From: Perkinsus olseni
Lineage: Eukaryota > Perkinsozoa > Perkinsida > Perkinsidae
Length of the DNA: 64,000 nt
Reading direction: 5' to 3'
NCBI GenBank assembly: GCA_013115135.1
Contig: JABANP010000166.1
Location: forward strand, 1 to 64,000
Position numbers and translations under genes: made by a program
Shown here: piece after piece, positions 44,229 through 53,864 of the stretch
Layout of the letters: each line of letters starts with the position of its first letter
How positions within the stretch are numbered: the stretch's first letter is position 1
Notes under the pieces: generated by a model
Told to the model about the DNA's origin: nothing
Database searches by the model: none
The model's input: the letters and a program-made list of their open reading frames with translations, nothing else

Positions 44229-45528
44229 ATGATTGAAGAGGATGTGGATTTATCTATGAAGGTAGTGTCCTCCAGCATGCCCCGATCCAGGATCCGCTCA
44301 GGTCATCGTAGTCGGAAACGGGCAGGTAGGGAAGACTTCAATGATTACGCGGTTCGCGAGGGGCGTCTTCACACAGGAGTAGCGCAACCTGCAGCATCGG
44401 GAGTAAAGTATCTCCTTCGGGCGGTACTGATCAGATACAAGAAGACGTTGGCGGTGGACTTCTTGGAGAAACGGTTGTGGATAGAGCCTGCAGGGGAGGA
44501 GCTAACCTTCTTTCTCTGGGACACCGCTGGCCAGGAGGAATACGATGCCATCACCAGAGGGTGAGTATGCAGGTTGTGTGCTCTAGTGGGGAGTAGGAGG
44601 TCAGGTACTACAAGGGAGCCGGAGCGGCTATAATAGCCTTCTCCACCGTCGACCGAGCTTCCTTTGAAGCCGTAGAATCGTGGTATAAGAAGATCGTTGA
44701 AGAATGTGGGCAGATAGTCATGTTGCTAGTTCAGAATAAAGTAGGTCTCTGAGGACTGGGTAGAGTCCTCAAAGGCCCCCCGTCCCATCAAACGAGTGCC
44801 AAATCCTCAGGTTGACTTGATAGACCAGGCTGTGGTAACGGCTCAAGAGGCTGAATCGCTCTCACGGAAACTTCGGATACCGGTAGGTGATGATCGCCTC
44901 CCGTCCGCTCGCGACGGTTTTGCCTTCACTTATTCGGCGAACCCAGGAGCAACTGATTCTCCCCAGTTATATCGAACTTGCGTGAGTGCGAACCTGAACA
45001 TCGACAACGCCTTCCTGGCTTTGGGCGAGAGATTCCTGGCGAAGGGTGGTCATCGTAACCATCAAAGTGTTCGACGTAGGTCCCCCGCTCCCACAGGTTG
45101 GCTGTGACCAATGCACATCGCTCGGAAGCGCCTCATCTCACAGTCGCTCTGTCGTGTATAATGAGGGTTATTCAGTGACTGCTGTTATTCAGATGTGAGC
45201 GAGTACTCCACGGTGAGCACCAATAGCAAGGGAGCAGCAGGGGGTCTCGACTCTGCCAGTGTGGACACGCATCATACATCGTCCGTGATGGCCGCTAATC
45301 CGCCCAGGGGTGAGTATGCGAGTCGATATTGGCGAAGGATCTTCTAGTGAGAGGATCATCGGGAGGTATCGTGTGAGCTATACGTTCCGTCCATCCAAAC
45401 ATCGCGTTCTTGTATCCCCAGTTCTCGGTTTCTTGACAGGTTTCCAGATCGGCGCTAGCGGCAAGACACCGAGCGTTCAGCGAACGAATGGGAAGAAACA
45501 TCCGTTCGCATCGTGCTCATGCACATAG
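44229..45528 (+). CDS. RAB23: Rab23 small GTPase
   Basis: Eight exons with clean joins: 44229-44261, 44302-44378, 44435-44560, 44605-44740, 44811-44882, 44967-45045, 45193-45309 and 45440-45528. The product begins MIEEDVDLSMK, then the P-loop GNGQVGKTS, switch region YKKTLAVDFLEKR, WDTAGQEEYDAITRGYY, base-recognition NKVDL (split by an intron between NK and VDL) and a SAN/SVK-like motif CVSANLNID. It ends in a hypervariable tail with CSCT, a likely prenylation signal. The N-terminus, 'YKKT.(G/A)VDFLE' and the FDAITK/YDAITRG match are specific to Rab23. Rab23 acts at the base of cilia and in ciliary signalling and transport. An exon at 45193-45309 adds a Ser/His-rich tail. Sequence is intact throughout. 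Confidence 0.92.
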
Positions 45529-45955
45529 GAGATCAGGCGGCAGAGGACGAATCTATAATGCATGCGATGACGTTCACTATGCGCCCGTTCAGCTGTTCGG
45601 CAATACATAGGGTTGTGTTAATTGTGTGTGGGATCGGTCCACAAAATCTAGTCGCCTGTTGTGTTGCTCAACAACCGCGCGGAAATTGGCTAGTGGCCGA
45701 TGATCACTCAACGGCCCGGACTGCATCGGGCTGGGAGGCACAGACCAAAGCTGAAGACACGTTACGAGTAACAACGACTGTAAGCATTCTGGTTTCCTTT
45801 AAATGAATCTGTGGTGATGTTCGAACTCAAGGCCTAGCCTAAATGAACTTCTGTGATTCTATCGTGTCCTGGTTTCCTCTGGTCCCGTATGGGCGTGTGG
45901 ATTGCAAACAGAGTCGCATACTACAAGATAAGGATACTGATACTGAATATGTATA
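45529..45955. other. spacer between Rab23 and tRNA cluster
   Basis: No gene is supported. The last 100 bases (from about 45850) resemble, in a decayed form, the spacer that repeats between the tRNA genes downstream. Confidence 0.5.
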
Positions 45956-46036
45956 TGAGTGCTGTGGGGTTCGAACCCCGCAGACAGTGTCCAGAAGTTC
46001 TTAAGTCCATCCCCTTAACCACTCGGGCGAACAGTC
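45956..46036 (-). pseudogene. decayed tRNA-Leu(UAA), unit A
   Basis: The D-arm (CCGAGTGGTTAAGG) and anticodon loop CTTAAGA are kept, but the anticodon stem (ATGGA against ACTTC) cannot pair, the T-stem has two mismatches, and the 5' acceptor half reads GACTG where the 3' half is CACTC. Probably not functional. Confidence 0.75.
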
Positions 46037-46125
46037 TCCGACTCCTCTCGTCCTAGACGCAAGTGTGGGCTGTAAACAAAACCCTTCAGGGAGATACTAG
46101 AGCATTCCAACTCATAAAACGCTTC

Positions 46126-46207
46126 TGACTGCTGTGGGGTTCGAACCCACGCGGATCGCGTCCAGTGGATCTTAAGTCCACCCCCTTAACCACTCGGGCA
46201 AACACTC
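46126..46207 (-). tRNA. trnL-UAA: tRNA-Leu(UAA), unit B, one acceptor mismatch
   Basis: The anticodon stem GTGGA/TCCAC, loop CTTAAGA (anticodon UAA), long variable arm, and T-arm GTGGG-TTCGAAC-CCCAC are intact. The acceptor stem has a G-G mismatch at the third pair (GAGTGTT against AGCAGTC). It may be a functional or weak gene. Confidence 0.75.
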
Positions 46208-46313
46208 GACAGACATAGCTCGTTTCCTACTCTTCTGGGCTTTCACGGGCGCATGGCCCTTGACTGGGCTAACTCCTGACATGCCGCACAAGCCATCAGA
46301 ATGATGATGAACC

Positions 46314-46395
46314 TGAGTGCTGTGGGGTTCGAACCCACGCGGACCGTGTCCAGTGGATCTTAAGTCCACCCCCTTAACCACTCGGGCAAACACTC
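46314..46395 (-). tRNA. trnL-UAA: tRNA-Leu(UAA), unit C, intact
   Basis: All stems pair: acceptor GAGTGTT/AGCACTC with discriminator A, D-arm with GGTTAAGG, anticodon stem GTGGA/TCCAC around CTTAAGA (anticodon UAA), class II variable arm TGGACACGGTCC, and T-arm GTGGG-TTCGAAC-CCCAC. Both internal promoter boxes are present. No intron. Confidence 0.92.
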
Positions 46396-46502
46396 CGCGA
46401 TTTCGCTCAGTCGCTGGCTTCTCTCGTCCTAGACTCAAGTATGGGTTGTAAACGAAACCCATTCAGGAAGATACTAGAGCATCGCGACTCACAAATCTCT
46501 TT

Positions 46503-46584
46503 TGAGTGCTGTGGGGTTCGAACCCACGCGGACCGTGTCCAGTGGATCTTAAGTCCACCCCCTTAACCACTCGGGCAAACACTC
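46503..46584 (-). tRNA. trnL-UAA: tRNA-Leu(UAA), unit D, intact
   Basis: Identical in sequence to unit C across the 82 mature positions. All arms pair, discriminator A, anticodon UAA. No intron. Confidence 0.92.
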
Positions 46585-46692
46585 TGCGATTCACCTGGTC
46601 TCCGAATTCTCTCGTCCCAGACGCAAGTATAGGTTGTAAACAAAACAACACTCTAGAGAGACACAACAGAATTCTGACCCAAAATATGCTTT

Positions 46693-46775
46693 CGACTGCT
46701 GTGAGGCACGAACCCACATGGACCTTGTCCAGTGAACTTCAAGTCCACCCCCTTAACCACCCGGGTATGACATAT
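46693..46775 (-). pseudogene. decayed tRNA-Leu-derived unit E (anticodon now UGA-like)
   Basis: The variable arm and D-arm are partly kept, but the anticodon loop is CTTGAAG, the T-loop is changed to TTCGTGC, and the 5' acceptor half is lost. The change of anticodon to UGA (a serine anticodon) sits in an otherwise ruined gene and is unlikely to mean a new tRNA. Confidence 0.7.
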
Positions 46776-46825
46776 ATACAAGAAACCCTTAGGAGCGATA
46801 CTACATTCTGACACAAAACATTGAT

Positions 46826-46918
46826 TTGAGTGGTCTAAGACCTATCAGGATTCGCTCCCTCGCGAACCGTGCCCGATGAATTTTCAGACCAGCTCTTCAA
46901 CTGCTCAGGCAAACACTC
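46826..46918 (-). pseudogene. strongly decayed tRNA-like unit F
   Basis: Only the acceptor ends (GAGTGTTTGCC and a GAGTGG-like 3' end on the plus strand) and a CTCAGG-like D-arm remain. It closes the cluster on the right. Confidence 0.5.
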
Positions 46919-47690
46919 CACAGACCAGCTAGCTAACAAATATGGGTCGCAGCAGTACACATGCCGGTAACTCTATCAGGAATTTCATGAAATGATGGTG
47001 TTACATGGAACGCACTTGTGCTGTGAATGATCGCTGGATACCCTGCGTAGCACCAGGTGTTAAATTCGCTACTCTTTCTGATAGGCGGATCGATGTGGAG
47101 CCAGTTAAGATTCCAGTACTACTCGCGCAACATCATGTCTAGAGAAACTCAATTAACGTTTTCGCCTCCGTCGACTGGTGATCCCTGCATCAAGGGTGGA
47201 GTGGTGGCCGTGCCGTGATGATCTATCTCTGCAGGTCCGCTGCCGTTTTGACGATGCACCATCGCCGTGCCACCAACCGTAAGCCAAGGACTGCAACGAG
47301 AGCCACATGCCCGTCCGAGCGGCCGTGCAGCCAAGAATACTCCGCTCGCATTAGTACCTGCAGTTCAGCAACTTGTTGGTCCAAGGGCCGCGTAGCCATC
47401 TGCACGAGGTGCATACACGTCGTCTCCGGGTCATCGGAGCGGGGCTCTCTGATAACAAAGCGAGTTCATCTTGAGTTCACCCACAGTTTTATTCACCTGA
47501 GCCTCACTCTTAACGTAGTACAGAGCGATTGTATTGCCTCTGTTCGAGTCAGATATGTATCCTCCGCACGACCCTTGGTCCCGCGGACGTACCTTCGAGA
47601 AAACTACACTACGCCTCAATAACACGGCGGTCGGGCCTCTCCTTGACAATGATCGGTGAAAAGGTTTTATCGTACACTTTATGCGTTACA
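46919..47690. other. mostly uncharacterised stretch right of the tRNA cluster
   Basis: Minus-strand frames at 47649-47431 and 47414-47223 have some coding character (QVAELQVLMRAEYSWLHG) but no recognisable motif and no clear join to the methyltransferase gene beyond 47690. Either a small unknown gene or the far 3' exons of that gene. Confidence 0.35.
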
Positions 47691-47699
47691 CAAGCTTCT

Positions 47700-48902
47700 A
47701 CCGTGTGAGGGAATCACTGCTGCTATCAATGATACCAAACAGCACTCGAGCAGTTTGCCAGTAAGGTCGTATCCTTCGCATAAGCGATCTGTTCACTCAC
47801 ACGTATGCTGTGTGATCCTCCGAACTAGTCGTCATCGTCATGAGGACTTTCTCACATATGGTCGCCTTCAGCCCGAAGCTCGACACCAAGTCTGATCGGT
47901 AGCTCACGTACCTACCGAGTGGCTCAGTGCCAATGATACAACTTCTCTGAAGAGACCCACACTCGACAGGTTACGGACTGGTTGAATAGGTGCACGAATT
48001 GAGCGATGAAATTGGGGGGCATGGCCAGGTCGAAGGAGTAAATGTGTGTCACCTGCCCAGCGAGGATGAGAGATGGATTCGACCTTAGGAGAAGGATCGG
48101 TAGTCTTACAGGATCGAACTGCGTGAGATCTGCTCCATTCATCAGTTTAAAGTAGATGTTCAACGGCTGGGTGTTCAACACCAAGGGCGGTGCCGCCTCG
48201 GACTGTGTCGGAGTCGACTCCTGAAGAGGCCGTCCAGGGAGGAACTGATACGATTGGTGTACATGGCCAGAGCCCCTCCCCGTGGCTGTTGCACCGCTGC
48301 CCAAACCGTGAACCTCCTGCAGGGTCTCAAAATGATGTAGGAGCGAGAGGAAGTACCTAGGGCCCTGGGGTCAAGGGCAATCCCCGGCCCACACCCTACA
48401 CATTTTTGTCGAACTCTACTCCCAGTGAAGCTTTAATTCCGGGGACGATCAGTGCTGCTAAGAGGGATGGTATCCCTCGCCCAGATCCTATATCCAAAAA
48501 CACGCTAGAATTATCCAACCCGTAGTCGGCCTGAGGGTAAAGGGCAAGACTGAAGGCCTGAGCGGTCATCCTGCCAGGACGCGGACCTTAAGTATGGCGA
48601 AGAGCTTGAGCATCGAGCCTCGAGTGTTCTCCCCGTACGTTGACATTGAGCTGGTGGCTATCGTATTATACTCTCCCCGCCAAAGATAGTCCAGAAACCT
48701 GACCCAGTACTCTATCCCGGGACATGGCGTGGAGCCTAGCCCCTCACCCTGTGTTGCTACATACTGACGCGGCACTCTCAGATGGCGAAGGCGATGGGCA
48801 GCTCTCCGGTGGACTAGCGCTGAGCTCCTCCGATGTTGATGGCGGCGATGATGCACTGGAGGTGGAATCAGGTTGCCGGTCGTCGGTACTCGATTGAAGC
48901 AT
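47700..48902 (-). CDS. SAM-dependent methyltransferase, DOT1-like fold
   Basis: The likely start at 48902 opens a Ser/Pro-rich N-terminus (MLQSSTDDRQPDSTSSASSP). Then come EYWVRFLDYLWRGEYNTIAT with SMSTYGENTRGSMLKLFAIL (48720-48600), the SAM-binding motif I SSVFLDIGSGRGIPSLLAAL with GVEFD at the end of strand 2 (48520-48410), and NIYFKLMNGADLTQFDPVTH-like residues with THIYSFDLAMPPNFIAQFVH and VTCRVWVSSEKLYHW (48170-47930). The last exon near 47890-47810 has FGLKATICEKVLMTMTTSSE and DHTAYV before a GTGAGT donor. GSGxG followed by GVE, with FDxxxPP at motif IV, is the DOT1 (histone H3 lysine 79) style of methyltransferase. The substrate is not shown by sequence. The join near 48750 is unclear. 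Confidence 0.65.
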
Positions 48903-49035
48903 CGTACAACCGCTAATCCCTCTACCACACTTCCCGCGATACTCTCGCCGAATGACAGCACTATAGACCAACATCACTATAGTAGAGACTATCGTTGAGC
49001 TGGTAAGTCAGCAGCAATGGGGTGAATGGGCCTTA

Positions 49036-50490
49036 TCAATCGTCCAACAAAGACTTCTTAGTAACCGAGATGCCCTCTGCCTCCGGTCTGGGAGCCTTCT
49101 TACTCTTCTTGCCTTTCTTCTTCTTCGGGGCCTCTTCGACGGGCTCCTCCTCGTCCGCAGCATACTGCCGCTTCACCTTCCTCCCGTGACCCGTTTCGTA
49201 TGCCTCCGCACGGTAATGGAATCCGGCCCGCAATCCTGTACACATCACTCGTACACAAGAAAGAACGATTTTTCATGCCTCCCCTTCACTACCACTGCCA
49301 TCATCCGCGTCAAGCTGCAGGACCCTTCCCCTTAAGCTTCCAGGGCTCCTTACGCGCACATATCCGCCGCACCACACCAGTAGCCTCGAACGTGACGTAA
49401 CAGAAGCCTTAAAAAACGTCGTGCGGTCGATCCCTGGCGGCTGGCCATGCATTACCCTTATTGCGACGGTCGGGCCCGGCCGTGACCACTCTGACGTTCT
49501 CAACATCCCCCATGGTGCTGAAGAGTTTGGAGATCTCCACCTCCGAGACGTCATCTGAAATAAACTCCGCTGCGACTTAGTAGTGGGGTAGAAGGTGCTT
49601 ACAAGGAAGGTTTTTGACGAAGAGAATCTTGGCCTTTCCGTCGACCTGTTTCGGTGACCAGGCGGTTGAGGAACCTGAATGCTCAGGGTCTCATACCGAC
49701 ATACGGAGTTCAACTGTCGCTCACAGCAGCCATTCCCTCAACGACTAATTGAGTGGTCACAAATTAATGTAGAAGAGAAACCCTCATCGATAGAGAGATG
49801 TGAGAGCACTTACGTGCACCGTAGTTATGAGACGATTTTCCACCGACGCTCGACCCCACCGAGTACTACCTGCGCTACCGCCAGACTTGGCCTCAGTGAC
49901 CTTGAGCCAGCGCTGCCGTCCACTGCCTCCGGCCCATGCCTTCGACCCGTCCAGTTTCAGAGCTTCAGAAAAAGCCTTGTCATCCGCCAGAGTGACATGG
50001 GCGTATCCTCTCTGTAGGGAATCGATTAGGCTCCCTTTCGCCCCCCATCCCTTACCAAACGTCCACTGTCCTCCCACTTCGGTGCCCGGACACTCAGGAT
50101 CTGACCGCACTCCTTGAAGTGGTTATATATGTCCTCCTCCGTCCAGCTGAAGGGCAGGCCTGAATGAAGTGGAAGAGACCAGGAGAGAAAACAGTGTGGA
50201 TACTCGTGACCCAGAGCGAGCGGGACATTGACGGCAAAAGATCACCCGCACTCGCCGACTAAGCCGCACAGGAAATCATGCACCCCTCGCGAGCTTCCCG
50301 AGTATTGCGCATAGCATCATCCAGGGGGTCGAAATCAGAGCCAAGATAGGCGTGACTCGGTCCAGATACGAAGCTCCCGACTTCGTTCTGCTCCTAGTGT
50401 CGCCCCTACTGGAACCGCCCCTCCCCTCGTACTACCTTCCACGTAGACAGTGTTCTCTGAGACGTTCTTGTACCGTTGATCGGAAGACAT
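49036..50490 (-). CDS. two-RRM RNA-binding protein, nucleolin-like layout
   Basis: The first exon (from 50490) is MSSDQRYKNVSENTVYVEG, ending at GTAGTACG. A long intron follows, then GLPFSWTEEDIYNHFKECGQ and ILSVRAPKWEDSG (50155-50060), which together form the RNP2 strand VYVEGLPF and helix 1 of RRM1. The next exon has RGYAHVTLADDKAFSEALKL, its RNP1. RRM2 is split: AKILFVKNLP (RNP2) near 49630, DVSEVEISKLFSTMGDVENV with RVVTAGPDRRNK near 49550-49460, and FCYVTFE (RNP1) near 49400. The C-terminus is Lys-rich (PKKKKGKKSKKAPRPEAEGI) with the stop at 49036-49038. A basic tail after two RRMs suggests a nuclear or nucleolar rRNA/mRNA-binding protein. The about 250-base intron after exon 1 is longer than most here. 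Confidence 0.85.
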
Positions 50491-50582
50491 TATGTTAACA
50501 ACAGCTGGCCAACGTAATACCGGAGATCACTGATTTGATTCTCTTGCCGAGATGTCGCGTATTTCCTGATGGTAGAAAAGGT

Positions 50583-50680
50583 CGCGTTGGGATTCGAACC
50601 TCAGCGGTCTTTGGAACATCGGGTTACAATTCTCCCCCGCGTGCCTTGAAATTGGATCGGGTCTGGTAACCACTCCGGGT
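50583..50680 (-). other. tRNA-like relic or head of a SINE
   Basis: On the minus strand the sequence has an A-box-like GAGTGGTTACC near 50665 and a B-box GGTTCGAATCCC near 50592-50603 at tRNA-like spacing of about 70 bases. The ends (TTGAACA and ACGCGAC) do not pair as an acceptor stem and no clean anticodon arm forms. Either a dead tRNA gene (class II, as in tRNA-Leu) or a Pol III-derived SINE head. It touches the foldback element at 50677. Confidence 0.4.
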
Positions 50681-50790
50681 GTTCAATAGACCTGAATTGA
50701 ATTCCAGCAGCGCTCCTAGGATCGTCTTTCACACGTTAAATTCAATCCTAGGAGCGCTCCTGAAACTCAGGAGAGGTCTATTGAACACCC
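50677..50790. mobile_element. 114-base foldback (MITE-like) element
   Basis: Perfect 17-base terminal inverted repeats (GGGTGTTCAATAGACCT at 50677-50693, its complement at 50774-50790) enclose an inner inverted pair (AGCGCTCCTAGGAT at 50709-50722 and 50745-50758). It has no coding capacity. The inner word TTTCACACGT/TTTCACGTGT and the end TCAATAGACC are shared with the element at 63227, so they belong to one family. No target-site duplication could be fixed by eye. Confidence 0.8.
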
Positions 50791-50937
50791 CTACTGTTCC
50801 AGACGACTCATTCGACGGCAACCCCACTTCAGTCGAATATACTTGCAGTAGTGTCGGGATATTCGTCAGAGGGTTCAAGGGATGTGGAACATAGCAGCAG
50901 TCATCAAAGTCCTTCGCCGAGTGTCCACGCACACTTT

Positions 50938-52735
50938 ATGTCCGACGCATCCTTGCCTCCTGCACCAAGGAGCTCCCCCGGCCTATCACATACCAGCAGT
51001 GGCGGCTCGGTGATCGATGTGGGTGTCTCCCTCTGGGCCGGAGTCCATGGTTAGGGTCTTTGTAGGCACAGTCATACGTGAGACGGCTGAGCAGTACCTG
51101 TGATTCTCTGTTGAAAGAGAGGATAAGGCTGAGGTAGGGTCGCGCTCCACAAGCGCTCGCTGCTGCTGCCGCCGATGGTCATTAAGCAAGCTGTATATGT
51201 CGCGCATTCACCATGGGCGTTCCCTGAATGGCCGTTGGTATGGGTGGCAGCCTAGAGTTCTCGCCTAGACCACCACCCGGCGTGTGGCAGGCTCCAGTCT
51301 CGAGCGAAACTTTCGCGGCGGAAGCCACGCTGCGTATAGGTACGGAGGCAAGAAGCCAGTCCAACGGAGGCAGCCTCACTCAGTATCGTTACGGTCTCTT
51401 GGTGGAGACGCTGGTCGGTGTAAGGAGGAAGGATTACCTCTTGCATGAGTTCACTCTTCACCCTCCTCAGCTGAATCCCGCACTCCTGACGAGGGGGTGA
51501 TGTCCGTATCCGAGTTGAGATCTATTGCATTCGACAGTTCTACGACCTGTAAATCTCGTGGCCTGCCCTCCCGCGAGGACCTGCTGAGGAGAGCGAAGCT
51601 GTAGGTGGATGAGAAAGCTAGTACAGTATCCGTGATGGAGGGTATGACGAGGTGGGACGATGTCTCATTACCACCGGGGAACAATGACCAGCTCGACTCC
51701 TGAATAGAGTCATCGTAGACTCGTGCGTTTGCTATCACCCCTCTGGGGCGAGGGATTTCTTTCGTAGGTGCCTCCAACGGCTTCGTGCTAGCGGGTTAGA
51801 CAATGGCCCTGACGCCATTCACAAGCGAGCCCGTGCTGCACTGGCAATCGCACGCTACATCGCTGACGATCCACGTTCCACCGACCGGGAGCGCGAGATG
51901 GCGTCTGCAGTAGGACGATCTGAGGCAATTCCTGGCGAGCTCATGGTTCCTTAGGAGTTCATGTGGGCCATAGTCGATGCTGATCTGGCCCTGAAGGAAA
52001 TAAGAGCTCCAGATTTGAACTTCGAGGTATTCACCTACGCTCATGGACGCTCCCTTCTGTACCGTGGCACGAGGGCCATTGGGTCGTGGATGCGATTGAA
52101 CTCGCCTCGGCAGGCCGTGCTCGCGTGCTGCACACACCTCAGGCCACCTCCCTTCTTAGAGAAGCGGCGGAGATAGCGGTATTGGCTAGGTAGCTCTTAG
52201 TGCGCTAGGCTTGGAACTCTACGAGGAGAGCAGATCTCAGAATCGAGTACGCGGACTTCCTGAGCACCGGCTCTGAAGAAGAGTCACTCGAGAGCAGGAG
52301 GCTCCGCAAGCATGCCATGCTACTGTGTCGTAGTCTCAAGAGGAGCGACGGCCAGCCTGTCCTGGAGCCTGGTGGAGTCAATTGCGTATTTGATAGTTTT
52401 CTGGTCACTCTGTACAACTCAGGCTCATTAGCGAGGAGGCTCGTGGAGGAAGCTTACAGCAGCACGTTCTACTCCACCAACTCCTTCAACTCGCTTACTC
52501 TGAGCTCACCGAAGGGCGGCAGCAGGCCGGCGGCACCCTCCCGATACAGCTTCCGTCCCCACTCCAAGCACCGGTAGCGTGCCTCCGATACTCCCTCAAC
52601 AGAGCAGACCTCAGCTCGGCACTTCAGGCCTCGGACTCCGCCGGACGCGAGCCTGATTACTGTCCCTCTGCCGAGCATTGCTAAGCCTAGTGCAGGAGCG
52701 CCCAAGCGAGTGATTCGCTCCAGTTGTTGAGGATG
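50938..52735 (+). CDS. unrecognised multi-exon protein, Ser/Pro-rich start
   Basis: Plus-strand pieces with coding character: MSDASLPPAPRSSPGLSHTS (start at 50938), GSLEFSPRPPPGVWQAPVSS with TLRIGTEARSQSNGGSLTQY (51240-51395), DEKASTVSVMEGMTRWDDVS (51607-51665), DAIHKRARAALAIARYIADD (51810-51870), WAIVDADLALKEIRAPDLNF (51964-52025), DAIELASAGRARVLHTPQAT (52092-52150), RIEYADFLSTGSEEESLESR (52235-52300) and HVLLHQLLQLAYSELTEGRQ (52460-52520). The order suggests an N-terminal disordered region and a helical C-terminus. I do not recognise a family. Frames change between pieces, so introns lie between. Confidence 0.4.
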
Positions 52736-52802
52736 GTGCCCTCATAGACACCCTCAGGCTTTACTGACAGCACCCAGAGTCAAACCTCGTAGGTCGAAGA
52801 AG

Positions 52803-53582
52803 ATGAACCCTTTCCTGAACTACGAAGACTTGGGGAAGCTGCAAGCTCAGAAGCGACTATGGCTTTACACTGACGATGATTATGTCGGGAAGGGAGTCGA
52901 ATTTTTCTGCGGGCAATTTGACTTAGATTCGGGCACGGATTCGAGAGTACAAGGACGATATCGCACAGTTCCACCGTGGGCTTGAAGAATCCGATCCCAA
53001 CGCTCTTTATGAGCAAGTGGTGGAGTACTCGTCATTCGGCATGAGGGCTCGAGTGGGTTGGGGTGGCGTTATAGCACCGTCATCGCCCGGCGACCGACAC
53101 GATAGTCCGGTTTCTTATAAGCTGCGTTAGACTTCGAAAGTTATAGCATAGATGATTGAGTTGGGTGTTAGGTCAGAGCCCAAGCCCGGCACCCGAAGGT
53201 GGAAGCTGATAAAGGTAAGAGGGTACCTCTGTACTGTACTGGAATGTCGCGGTACTACGCGGACCCTAGGCCGTTCGGACGAGGCCGTGGCTCTACCGAA
53301 GATTAGAAGCTTTGTAGAGTCTCGCAGAGGATCACGGTAGGCGAGGAGATCTGACCTGTCCTCTCCTGCTCGTCAGTCTGTGCATACAGGGCGCAGTCTT
53401 CTTTCGGTGTCAATGCGAAGGCGGAGAGTGATTTCGCTAGAAAGCTGTCTGCCATCGAGAAAGCCAAGGACCTGGGAACCCTAGCGAGGATCATCGGCGA
53501 GAGTACGCACAAGCTGCATCCTGGGGAATCATCCGCTCGGTACAAGGCGCCGGATTCTGAACTGTTCTTCCTCAGGCACTGA
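52803..53582 (+). CDS. unrecognised small multi-exon protein
   Basis: Starts MNPFLNYEDLGKLQAQKRLW at 52803. A helical exon near 52935-53070 has REYKDDIAQFHRGLEESDPN followed by ALYEQVVEYSSFGMRARVGW. An exon near 53150-53215 has ELGVRSEPKPGTRRWKL. The last exon has AESDFARKLSAIEKAKDLGT and SARYKAPDSELFFLRH, with the stop at 53580-53582. No domain recognised. Helical and charged, about 200 residues. It might continue from the gene upstream. Confidence 0.45.
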
Positions 53583-53864
53583 CTTGGTGGAGAATCTCCC
53601 GACACGCCTCGATCTGGAGTCCTCGAGGATCACTATGCCTGCTTTGGTTGGCCTCTCCCTCGGTTTCAAAAAGGCATGATTATTGGTCACTGCTGTCTGG
53701 GCATGCTTCTAATGTATACCACTTGTCTTGTGTTGCATAGTACTGTGATTGAACAGCGCGGTCATCAGCCACAGCACTGATCGTGAAGCCGTCATATCCG
53801 AGAGCTCTCGCTTTCTAACGCGATCTCGGCCGTCGAATCGTGCGCATCATACCCAGTTTACTTT
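53583..53864. other. intergenic upstream of GCN5
   Basis: There is no coding exon, repeat or RNA gene that I can support; it holds the GCN5 promoter. Confidence 0.5.

Larger units (their letters stand above)
45850..46920. repeat. tandem array of about 188-base tRNA-Leu units
   Basis: Six tRNA-like units on the minus strand are separated by related spacers. The spacers share words such as TCGTCC(T/C)AGAC(G/T)CAAGT, GGTTGTAAAC and AGATACTAGAGCAT. Unit spacing is 170, 188, 189 and 190 bases between the first five. The two central units are intact; the outer ones decay. Tandem duplication with loss at the edges explains it. Confidence 0.85.

Noticed and set aside
44660..44810. Broken Rab GTPase (frame stops after NKVG)
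   Set aside because: The apparent stop is in an intron; GTAGGT...CCTCAG splicing restores NKVDL exactly.
46046..46812. Plus- and minus-strand open frames through the tRNA cluster
   Set aside because: They arise because tRNA units and spacers repeat; they contain the tRNA genes and carry no protein motif.
45956..46918. CRISPR-like regularly spaced repeats
   Set aside because: The repeat unit is a whole tRNA gene with a homologous spacer, the spacing is 170-190 bases, and the genome is eukaryotic.
47391..47402. Partial match to the dinoflagellate/perkinsid spliced leader (GTAGCCATCTG)
   Set aside because: Only eleven bases match; the following TGGCTCAAG part and the donor are absent, so it is not an SL RNA gene.
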